From: a virus
Strand: one strand, 5' to 3'
DNA: 21,557 nt
IMG/VR virus record: IMGVR_UViG_3300010396_000108
Span: 1-21,557 of that record
The notes under the pieces were generated by a model. It was not told the DNA's origin. It saw only the letters and a list, made by a program, of their open reading frames with translations, and did not search any database. Position numbers and translations under genes: made by a program. Position 1 is the first letter of the stretch. Each line of letters begins with the position of its first letter. Positions 13,400 through 19,526 of the stretch are shown piece by piece.

Positions 13400-13635
13400 G
13401 GGTACAACTATGCCGAGTTGTACCCTTGTACCCGCCCCTTGTACCCGCCTTAACTCTATGATTCCTATAAGAAATGGGTACAAGGGTACAACTATATAGA
13501 GAAAAACGGGAATGGAGATAGAAGGGGAGTAGTAGAGAGCCTATATGGAAAAGTCGTGCTCACTTGTACCCTTGTACCCTTTTTATTTGTAAATCATCAA
13601 CTTAGGGCGGGTACAAGGTCCGCCGAGTTGTACCC
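13400..13635. repeat. Iteron-like array: ten copies of TTGTACCC/GGGTACAA
   Basis: Exact copies start at 13400, 13476, 13484 and 13609 as GGGTACAA, and at 13418, 13426, 13439, 13564, 13572 and 13628 as TTGTACCC. Three pairs are head-to-tail 16-mers without a gap (13418-13433, 13476-13491, 13564-13579). The ends carry the same composite unit, GGCGGGTACAA then GCCGAGTTGTACCC (13397-13425 and 13606-13635). I noticed only one other exact copy in the window (15580-15587, inside a gene). The pattern is that of binding sites for an initiator or partition protein. Confidence 0.8.
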
Positions 13636-13653
13636 TATCCCCGCACGGGGATA
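13636..13653. promoter_or_regulatory. 18-bp palindrome abutting the -35 of the next promoter
   Basis: TATCCCCG-CA-CGGGGATA ends one base before the -35 TTGACG at 13655. No T-run follows, so it is not a terminator. Its position just upstream of the -35 is that of an activator site; this is an inference. Confidence 0.5.
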
Positions 13654-13654
13654 A

Positions 13655-13682
13655 TTGACGGTACGCGCGTAACTGGTAACGT
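13655..13682 (+). promoter_or_regulatory. Operator-bearing promoter of the activator and lysis unit
   Basis: TTGACG (13655-13660), a 16-nt spacer containing TACGCGCGTA (13662-13671) and TAACGT (13677-13682). It lacks the AAAGGTG box but has the palindrome at 13636-13653 upstream. The transcript would start near 13689 and read into the Mor-like gene. Confidence 0.62.
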
Positions 13683-13711
13683 CGCTGTGTCACCTTTCGA
13701 CACCTTGCGAC

Positions 13712-14146
13712 ATGACCGAGCAGCTACCCGACAGCGTTGCGCAGATCGCCGAAGTGATCGGAACCGAAGCCGCCTTGCAGCTGGTGCGGCAGTGGCCGAG
13801 AACGAAAGTCCCCTACTCGTCGGGCGGCCGGTGCGCGATCTATGTGCCTTCAACGATGCCGGCGTCGCACCCGATTGCCACGATCATCGGTCACGACAAG
13901 GCCGCGCTGCTGTCGCGCAGATTCGGCAATGAAATGCTGTTCCCGGCGAAGTGCGACGCGCACGTGTTGCGCAGGGCCATCCTCCTCGCGCTGGATGCCG
14001 GGGCGTCGACGGACATGGTTTCACGGACGCTAGGCGTCACGCCGCAGCATGTGCGCCGCATTCGCCGGGCGAACATTTCTGCAATTACCGCCTGCCGCCG
14101 CAACGGCAACGATTCGCGCATGAACAAGAGCGCGAATCACGCATGA
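13712..14146 (+). CDS. Mor-like transcription activator
   Basis: The 144-residue protein has the layout of the Mor/Mga-type phage activator domain. LPDSVAQIAEVIGTEAALQL (5-24) and IYVPSTMPASHPIATIIG (43-60) precede FGNEMLFPAK (71-80) and a C-terminal helix-turn-helix GASTDMVSRTLGVTPQHVRRI (97-117). In phage Mu, Mor switches on middle transcription. Here the gene comes just before the lysis and packaging genes, so a role as late activator is likely. The Shine-Dalgarno site is poor and the leader only about 20 nt. Expression is probably held by the operator in its promoter. It overlaps the next gene as ATGA. Confidence 0.72.
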   Translation: MTEQLPDSVAQIAEVIGTEAALQLVRQWPRTKVPYSSGGRCAIYVPSTMPASHPIATIIGHDKAALLSRRFGNEMLFPAKCDAHVLRRAILLALDAGASTDMVSRTLGVTPQHVRRIRRANISAITACRRNGNDSRMNKSANHA

Positions 14147-14517
14147 ACGAGAACGATTTTCTGTCGAGCATTCCGGGCTGGGCGAAGCTGGCCGGCGGTT
14201 CGGTTGTTGGCATCGGTGGCGGCCTGCTTTGGTTGCGGCAATGGTTGTCGTCCGCGAAGGTCGACCGATCCATCGACACCGAGGCCGTGCAGACGATCCA
14301 GCGCCTTCAGGCGCAGGTTGCCGACGAGCGCAAGCGCGCGGATGACCTGATGCACGAACGCGAAGCGATGGCGACCGAAATCGGCCAGCTTCGCGGCGAA
14401 GTCACCGCCCTGCGCGGACAGGTGGAAATGCTGGTCGCGATGATCCAGCGCACGCAGCCCGGCTTGCTTGCGAACGTCCCGCAGCTGCCGGCGCCGACGC
14501 CCGAGGCCAGCGCATGA
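14143..14517 (+). CDS. Small membrane protein with coiled coil, lysis cassette
   Basis: The 124-residue protein has one hydrophobic segment (about 14-31, AKLAGGSVVGIGGGLLWL), then a long charged heptad region (about 47-107, rich in E, K, R and L) and a Pro/Ala tail. It lies directly before the endolysin and overlaps it by ATGA, so it probably serves lysis, for example as a holin or holin modifier. A single membrane segment plus coiled coil is not typical of classical holins, so the role is open. Confidence 0.7.
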   Translation: MNENDFLSSIPGWAKLAGGSVVGIGGGLLWLRQWLSSAKVDRSIDTEAVQTIQRLQAQVADERKRADDLMHEREAMATEIGQLRGEVTALRGQVEMLVAMIQRTQPGLLANVPQLPAPTPEASA

Positions 14518-15017
14518 CCGCGCCGAAGTTCATCACTGCCGCCTCGCTGGCGCGCATCGGCGGCGCGAACGTCGCCGCCTTCCTCTACATGCTCGCCGTG
14601 AGCGAGGGGACCGACAACGGCCAGCAGCCGACCAAGTGGCACGGCTACGACGTCATCGTCGGCGGCGGCAACTTCACCGACTTCAGTCGTCACCCCCGAA
14701 CGCTGGTGACGCTCAACAAAGCCGGCCTGAAGTCGACGGCCGCCGGCCGCTACCAGTTCATCGCTTCGACGTGGGATGACCTCGCGCGCCGCCTGAAGCT
14801 GGCCGACTTCAGCGATGTGTCGCAGGACTTGGCCGCGGTCGAGCTGCTGCACCAGTGCGGCGCATACAACCTGCTGCGCGCCTGCCGCTTCGACGAAGCG
14901 CTGAAGGCTGCGCGGAACCTATGGGCGAGCCTGCCGGGCGCAGGTTACGGCCAGCGTGAGCAGAAAGCCGAAACCCTTCGCGCCGCGTACATCGCGGCCG
15001 GCGGCGTTGCGATCTAA
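14514..15017 (+). CDS. Endolysin, lambda R-type lytic transglycosylase (GH104)
   Basis: The 167-residue protein matches lambda gpR along its length: FLYMLAVSEGTDNG with the catalytic glutamate E31, HGYDVIVGG, FTDFSRHPR, LKSTAAGRYQF, DFSDVSQD and the ending WASLPGAGYGQREQKAETL. These enzymes cleave the MurNAc-GlcNAc bond of peptidoglycan non-hydrolytically. There is no signal peptide; the first 20 residues are only mildly hydrophobic, so export would rely on a holin. It overlaps the membrane-protein gene before it. Confidence 0.95.
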   Translation: MTAPKFITAASLARIGGANVAAFLYMLAVSEGTDNGQQPTKWHGYDVIVGGGNFTDFSRHPRTLVTLNKAGLKSTAAGRYQFIASTWDDLARRLKLADFSDVSQDLAAVELLHQCGAYNLLRACRFDEALKAARNLWASLPGAGYGQREQKAETLRAAYIAAGGVAI

Positions 15018-15037
15018 CCCGAACCGAGGAAATCCGC

Positions 15038-15523
15038 ATGTACTCGTCCGTCCTGAAAACCCTTACCCGCACCCCGTGGCGCTGGCCGCTGATCCCGTTC
15101 GCCGTCGTGGCGCTGTGCTGCATCTTCGCGGCGACGCTCGTCTATGACCTCGCCGTCGGCGCCGTGTTCGTCCTGTCGCTGTGCGCCCTGATGTTCATCG
15201 CGGTAGTCACCGAGCTGTTCGACCCTAACCTGCATCGGAACTGGCGTGACCGCTTTTCGCGGAAGCTGGGCGAGGTTGTCGCGCTGTTCGCACGCCATCC
15301 GCGCTCCGTCGCGACGTGGCGCAATCCGCGCTGGTGGGTCGCGTTGCCGCTGTGGGCCGTGACGCTGCCGTTCATCGTGTCGTGGGCGCTGCTGGGCATG
15401 GTGTGCGAGTGCATCGCGAAGGCCGTGCGTACCGCGGACGAGAAGCTTGGCGAGCTGACCGACTTCGCTCTGTGGCAGCACATGCGCAAGCTGTGGGGCT
15501 GGGTCTTCGAGGGCAAGGCGTGA
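15038..15523 (+). CDS. Membrane protein with three predicted segments, holin candidate
   Basis: ATG 15038 has GAGGA (15026-15030) 7 nt upstream. The 161-residue protein has hydrophobic segments at about 17-35, 39-58 and 100-122, separated by a basic loop (HRNWRDRFSRKLGEV). It lies between endolysin and spanins, which points to lysis. Its length exceeds most class I holins, so it may be a holin or another cassette membrane protein. It overlaps the spanin gene (GTGA). Confidence 0.72.
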   Translation: MYSSVLKTLTRTPWRWPLIPFAVVALCCIFAATLVYDLAVGAVFVLSLCALMFIAVVTELFDPNLHRNWRDRFSRKLGEVVALFARHPRSVATWRNPRWWVALPLWAVTLPFIVSWALLGMVCECIAKAVRTADEKLGELTDFALWQHMRKLWGWVFEGKA

Positions 15524-15975
15524 AGCCGGGCCTGATGCTCGCCATCCTGATCGCGTGGACGCTCGCCGCGTTCACCGTCGGGTACAAGGTGCGCAGCTTC
15601 AGCGCCGAAGCCGCCGCGCAGACCGTGCAGGCGGCCACGCAAGAGGCGCGCATCGACGCGGTGACCGATGCCCGCGCCACCGACCACGGCAACGCGCAGG
15701 CGGCCGTGCAGTCCGAGCAATCACACATCGACCGCGCGACCGCGCAGGCCGGTTACTTCGCACACCTGAAACAGGACATCGACACGTATGCGCGCACACG
15801 CTCGCCGAACCTTGCTGAAGCTCACGCTTGTGTGCGTGGGGATGCTGGCCCTGACTTCCTGCGCATCTGGCGCGCGGCCAATGCCGGCGCCTTCAGCGAC
15901 CAAGCCAGACATCACGATCCCGCAGTCGCAGCTTCAGCGGCCGGCGGACCTGCCGCAGCCAGCGAGCGGCAGTGA
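15520..15975 (+). CDS. Rz-like inner-membrane spanin
   Basis: GTG 15520 overlaps the previous stop. The 151-residue protein starts with a transmembrane anchor (about 5-22, LMLAILIAWTLAAFTVGY), followed by a helical periplasmic region rich in Ala, Gln and charged residues (up to about 95). This is the layout of i-spanins, which fuse inner and outer membranes after peptidoglycan is cut. The call is supported by the lipoprotein gene nested in its 3' part in the +1 frame. A GGGTACAA at 15580 in this gene encodes part of VGYKV and is probably chance. Confidence 0.82.
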   Translation: MKPGLMLAILIAWTLAAFTVGYKVRSFSAEAAAQTVQAATQEARIDAVTDARATDHGNAQAAVQSEQSHIDRATAQAGYFAHLKQDIDTYARTRSPNLAEAHACVRGDAGPDFLRIWRAANAGAFSDQARHHDPAVAASAAGGPAAASERQ

Positions 15976-16210
15976 CGCCGACCTGCTGGCGAACCACGTG
16001 CAGGTGGCCGCGGCATACCGCGACCTAGCCGAGCAGGCTTCGGCGCTGGTGTGCGGGCTGCTGGCGCAGTCCGGGTTCACGGTCAACGGGGCGGCGCCGA
16101 CCGCGCCCGCGTGGTGCGAAAGCTGGCGAAGGCAGGCCGCGCAACCCGCGGTCGAAACGAAAGCAAACGAAAGTCTGTCGACCCCATCTAAAGTGTTAAA
16201 ATATCGTTAG
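15788..16210 (+). CDS. Rz1-like outer-membrane lipoprotein spanin
   Basis: The gene starts inside the Rz-like gene in the +1 frame and continues 235 nt past its end. The 140-residue product has a basic N-terminus, a hydrophobic stretch and a lipobox LTSC with the lipidated cysteine at C25, followed by a Pro-rich stretch (SGARPMPAPSATKP). It is longer than lambda Rz1 and has a helical second half with three further cysteines or tryptophans near AWCESW. Nested Rz/Rz1 pairs are typical of phages of Gram-negative hosts. Confidence 0.85.
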   Translation: MRAHARRTLLKLTLVCVGMLALTSCASGARPMPAPSATKPDITIPQSQLQRPADLPQPASGSDADLLANHVQVAAAYRDLAEQASALVCGLLAQSGFTVNGAAPTAPAWCESWRRQAAQPAVETKANESLSTPSKVLKYR

Positions 16211-16344
16211 GATTTCGTTAAATTTCAGGGTCCTCCTAGGCGGGGCAGGGGGTGCGGCGTCCCCGACACCGCGTGTTTTGCAGTGTGGGTGCCCTTCGAA
16301 TTTAACTTTTTTGTTTACTTTCTCCACAACTTTCACCGGATTTC
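16211..16344. other. Candidate cos region before the terminase genes
   Basis: This is the only gap between lysis and packaging genes and lies where lambda-type phages with Nu1/GpA terminases keep cos. CGGGG (16241-16245) and CCCCG (16261-16265) are symmetric arms around a GC-rich core (16246-16260), which could be the nicking site. AT-rich DNA flanks it on both sides, as expected for bending or binding sites. The exact cut cannot be read from sequence. Confidence 0.4.
16305..16337 (+). repeat. Three direct repeats of ACTTT at exact 12-nt spacing
   Basis: ACTTTTTTG (16305), ACTTTCTCC (16317) and ACTTTCACC (16329) recur every 12 nt directly before the small terminase gene. They are candidates for terminase small-subunit binding sites (cosB-like) or for an activator of late transcription. 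The last two copies differ at one base. Confidence 0.5.
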
Positions 16345-16869
16345 ATGGCAGGCGGCAAGGGACAGAAGGTAAACCGGCAGCAACTCGCGGCGGTCTTCGG
16401 CATCAGCTTGCCGACGGTCGACGCGTGGCGCCGGGCCGGTTGTCCCTACCTCGCCAAGGGTGGCAGCGGCAGGGAATGGACGTTCGACACCGCGGACGTC
16501 GCCGAGTGGCGCGAGCAGCGCGCCCGTGAAGAGGCGTCGGGCAGCGATGTGCAGGACGAAGCGGCGCTGCGCAAGCGGAAGCTTATCGCCGACCTGAAGA
16601 TCGTCGAGCTGGAAGCGCTGGCGAAGATGGGCGAGCTGGCGCCGGTCGCCGACATGGAGCGCGCGCTAACCCGCGTCATGGCCGAAATGCAATCGAAGCT
16701 CCGCGGCGCCTTCGTGTCGCGGTGCGTGTCGCAACTGCTGGGCGAGCAGGACGAGCGGAAATTCAAGTCGGTGCTGCTGACCGAGGTCGATTCGACGCTG
16801 GAAGTTCTGGCGGGCATGGACGTTACGGCGGGCGACGAGCCGGCCGAGGAAGACGACGCCGATGCTTGA
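16345..16869 (+). CDS. Terminase small subunit, Nu1 type
   Basis: The 174-residue protein begins with a winged helix-turn-helix: NRQQLAAVFGISLPTVDAW (10-28), RRAGCPYLAKGG, then GREWTFDTADVAEW (43-56). A long helical region for self-association and binding the large subunit and an acidic tail (AEEDDADA) follow. Nu1-type subunits recognise cos and start packaging. The Shine-Dalgarno site is weak. The 3' end overlaps the large-subunit gene by 8 nt. Confidence 0.9.
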   Translation: MAGGKGQKVNRQQLAAVFGISLPTVDAWRRAGCPYLAKGGSGREWTFDTADVAEWREQRAREEASGSDVQDEAALRKRKLIADLKIVELEALAKMGELAPVADMERALTRVMAEMQSKLRGAFVSRCVSQLLGEQDERKFKSVLLTEVDSTLEVLAGMDVTAGDEPAEEDDADA

Positions 16870-18976
16870 CGCCGCCCACTACGCGAACCCGCGCGGCATC
16901 GTGCACGCGATACGCGCCGGCCTCGCAATGCTGCAGCCGCCGCCCGACCTTGCGCCGTCGGAATGGGCCGAGTCGAAGGACGGCATTCGCATCCCGACCG
17001 GCAACGCCGTGCCCGGCCCGTACCGCGTCGCGAATGCGCCATACCAGCGCGAACCGATGGATCAGTTCGTCAACCCGGACTGCTACCGCGTCACGCTGAA
17101 GTGGGGCGCGCAGGTCGGAAAGACGCTCACCCTGTTGTGTGTGCAGGGCTACGCCATCGCCATGCGCCCGCGGTCGCAAATGATGATGCAGCCGTCGCAG
17201 GGCGACGTGCAGACGTGGTTGGAAACCAAGTTCAACCCGCTGGTCGAGTCGTCGCCGACCATCGCGAAGCGCATCGCCAAGCCGCGCGGCCGAGACGGCG
17301 TCAACAATCAGAAAATGAAGTCGTACCCCGGCGGCTTCCTGATGATGGCGTGGGCCGGGTCGCCGAAGACGATGCGCGGCCGATCCGCGCCGTTCATCGG
17401 CTGCGACGAAGTCGACGGCTACCTGAGGACCGAGGAAGGTCACCCCGTCGGCCTGCTGTGGCAGCGCTCCGCGACCTTCGGCGACGAGCGCTTCCTGTTC
17501 GAAATCAGTACGCCCACCGTGAAGGGCGCCAGCTACATCGACGAGTCGTGGGAGGCCGGCGACCAGCGTCGATTCTTCGTGCGTTGCCCGTGCTGCAATC
17601 TGGCGCAGGCGTTGCGCTGGGAAAACGTGACGTGGATCGGCCGCCAGTCAACCAGCGTCGACACACACGACGAAGACCGCCGCGACTACGACGCGCACAA
17701 GCCAGAAACCGCCGGCTACGCGTGCGAGGGCTGCGGCGAAATCTGGAACGACGGCCAGCGCTCCGCAGCCATCCGCAACGCCGAAGCGCAGGGCGCCGGC
17801 TGGCGTGCCGCGAAGCCGTTCAAGGGGCACGCCAGCTATCACCTGTGGGAAGCCTATTCGCTGTTCCGCAAGCTGGGCGACATCGTCCGCGACTATCTGG
17901 ACAAGCTGCGCACCGACGACATTCAGACCTTCGTCAACGTGTCGCTGTCCGAGGTCTACGAAGTGCAGGGCGATCAGGCCGACCCGGACGCGCTGGTCGC
18001 GCGCGCCGAGGCGTTCGCCGCGCCCGTTCCGATGGGTGGCGTGTACCTGACGGCCGGCGTCGATATGCAGATGGACCGTCTGGAATGCGAGATTGTCGCT
18101 TGGGGCGAGGGTGAGGAATCGTGGAGCGTCGACTACCGCGTCTTGTGGGGCGACCCGCTTGCCGGCGACGTGTGGAACGACCTAGACGACTTGCTCGCCG
18201 AGACGTGGCAGCACGAAACCGGCGCGCCGCTTCAGGTCAAGGCCGCATGCTTGGATACCGGCGGCACCACGGGTTACACACAGTGCGCATACGACTACCT
18301 GCGCGGTAAGCAGGGCCGCCGCATCTTCGGCATCAAGGGCATCGGCGGGTTCGGCCGGCCCGTGGTCGAGAAGATGCAGCGCAAACAGTCGGGCAAGAAC
18401 GCGCGCAAAGTCGACCTGTTCAACGTCGGCGTCGGCGAGGCAAAGCAGATCGTCATGCGTCGGCTGTCGAACGAGGTTCCGGGGCCGGGCTATTGCCACA
18501 TCCCGGCGGGCCGCGACGCCGAAGGCGGGCTGTCGCTGGAAGAGTGGTGTAAGCAGATCACCGCGGAAAAGCTGGTGACGCACTACGTCAAGGGCCAGCC
18601 CGTGAGGACGTGGCACAAGCCGGACAAGGCGCGAAACGAAGCGCTTGACTGCCGCGTGTACGCGCTGGCCGCCCTGAAGATCATGCAGCCGTCGTTGCGC
18701 CGCGAGCGCGAACGCATCATGGCGCACCCGCGCGCGAAGGCGATGCTTCAGCCGGAGCGCGAGCGGCACATCGATCCGGAGAGTGCGCTCGAGGTGGTCG
18801 CCGCCGGCCTCGCGCACATCGCCGCCGTCGAGGCCGCCGAGGCCGCAGGCATCAAATACGTCGACGGGCAGGCGAACATTTCTGCAATGGGCGACGCCAA
18901 GCCGTCCGCCGAAACTGTCCGCATCCGTAAGCCCAAGGCATCGCGCCGGGGCAATTGGGTGAATGGATGGAGATAG
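16862..18976 (+). CDS. Terminase large subunit, lambda GpA family
   Basis: The 704-residue protein has the ATPase motor motifs WGAQVGKT (81-88, Walker A-like) and FIGCDEVD (Walker B, D182/E183). A zinc-finger-like set is at C242/C244/C245 and C288/C291. The nuclease half follows, with the metal ligands D401 (AGVDMQ) and D465 (CLDTGG). The length and order match lambda gpA, which cuts concatemers at cos and pumps DNA into the prohead. No motif is missing and codon use matches its neighbours. Confidence 0.95.
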   Translation: MLDAAHYANPRGIVHAIRAGLAMLQPPPDLAPSEWAESKDGIRIPTGNAVPGPYRVANAPYQREPMDQFVNPDCYRVTLKWGAQVGKTLTLLCVQGYAIAMRPRSQMMMQPSQGDVQTWLETKFNPLVESSPTIAKRIAKPRGRDGVNNQKMKSYPGGFLMMAWAGSPKTMRGRSAPFIGCDEVDGYLRTEEGHPVGLLWQRSATFGDERFLFEISTPTVKGASYIDESWEAGDQRRFFVRCPCCNLAQALRWENVTWIGRQSTSVDTHDEDRRDYDAHKPETAGYACEGCGEIWNDGQRSAAIRNAEAQGAGWRAAKPFKGHASYHLWEAYSLFRKLGDIVRDYLDKLRTDDIQTFVNVSLSEVYEVQGDQADPDALVARAEAFAAPVPMGGVYLTAGVDMQMDRLECEIVAWGEGEESWSVDYRVLWGDPLAGDVWNDLDDLLAETWQHETGAPLQVKAACLDTGGTTGYTQCAYDYLRGKQGRRIFGIKGIGGFGRPVVEKMQRKQSGKNARKVDLFNVGVGEAKQIVMRRLSNEVPGPGYCHIPAGRDAEGGLSLEEWCKQITAEKLVTHYVKGQPVRTWHKPDKARNEALDCRVYALAALKIMQPSLRRERERIMAHPRAKAMLQPERERHIDPESALEVVAAGLAHIAAVEAAEAAGIKYVDGQANISAMGDAKPSAETVRIRKPKASRRGNWVNGWR

Positions 18977-19526
18977 GCCCGGCGTGTCCCGAATCGTCCC
19001 GCAAACCATCGCAAGCGGCTTCAATTTCTATGCGCAGACATGGCAGCCCGACTACTCGGGCGCCGAGTGGACGCTGGAACTGCTGCTGCGCGGAGTCGGC
19101 ACGATCACCCTGACGGGAGAGCGCGACGCAGCCCGCCACGTATTCAGCGCCAACGCCGAAGAAACGGCGACTTGGGCCGCTGGTGAATACGCCTATTTCC
19201 TCCGCGCCGTGTCCGGCAGTGACGCGTACCTGTTGGAGCAGGGTACGGTTCGCGTCCTGCCGGACGCCACCAAGATCGCCGACGGCTCCGACATCCGCAG
19301 CGAAGCGCAAAAGGCGCTTGACGCTATCGATGCCGTTCTCGCGAAGCGCGCGACGCTGGATCAGCAGCGCTACCGCATCAACAACCGCGAGCTGGAACGA
19401 ACCGACATCGCCGACCTGCTGGCGCTGCGCGCGCATTACTACCGCCTCGTACAGGTCGAGAAAGCCAAAGCCAGCGGCAAGGGCCTGTTCGGCAGGCAAG
19501 TCAAATTCCACATGGGGCCGCGCTGA
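18963..19526 (+). CDS. Head-tail connector-like protein with gpW-like C-terminus
   Basis: ATG 18963 overlaps the terminase end by 14 nt; GTG 18984, which would start at VSRIVPQTIASGF, is a fair alternative. The N-terminal 100 residues look like a beta-sandwich (WTLELLLRGVGTITLTGE, EYAYFLRAVSG). The C-terminal part is two helices around RYRINNRELERTDIADLL, and the end GLFGRQVKFHM recalls lambda gpW. Phages of this type keep a gpW-like connector between terminase and portal, so a head-completion role is likely. The assignment is by position and pattern, not by a diagnostic motif. Confidence 0.68.
   Translation: MDGDRPGVSRIVPQTIASGFNFYAQTWQPDYSGAEWTLELLLRGVGTITLTGERDAARHVFSANAEETATWAAGEYAYFLRAVSGSDAYLLEQGTVRVLPDATKIADGSDIRSEAQKALDAIDAVLAKRATLDQQRYRINNRELERTDIADLLALRAHYYRLVQVEKAKASGKGLFGRQVKFHMGPR

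Larger units (their letters stand above)
13291..13711. other. Gene-free, AT-richer segment: candidate replication origin and promoter
   Basis: These 420 nt hold no credible gene and are visibly richer in A and T than the rest of the window. They contain a DnaA-box pair, ten copies of an 8-bp repeat, a purine-rich tract (about 13498-13539), AT stretches such as CTATATAGA and TTTTTATTTGTAAATCATCAA, and then a promoter with two palindromes. A DnaA box, iteron-like repeats and easily melted DNA together are the usual makings of an origin. The Toprim/VapE-like protein at 4920-7274 would be the phage initiator or primase. The origin role is an inference. Confidence 0.55.

Noticed and set aside
15580-15587. 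GGGTACAA identical to the origin repeat
   Set aside because: It is a single copy within the Rz-like transmembrane coding region with no companion repeats; chance is sufficient.
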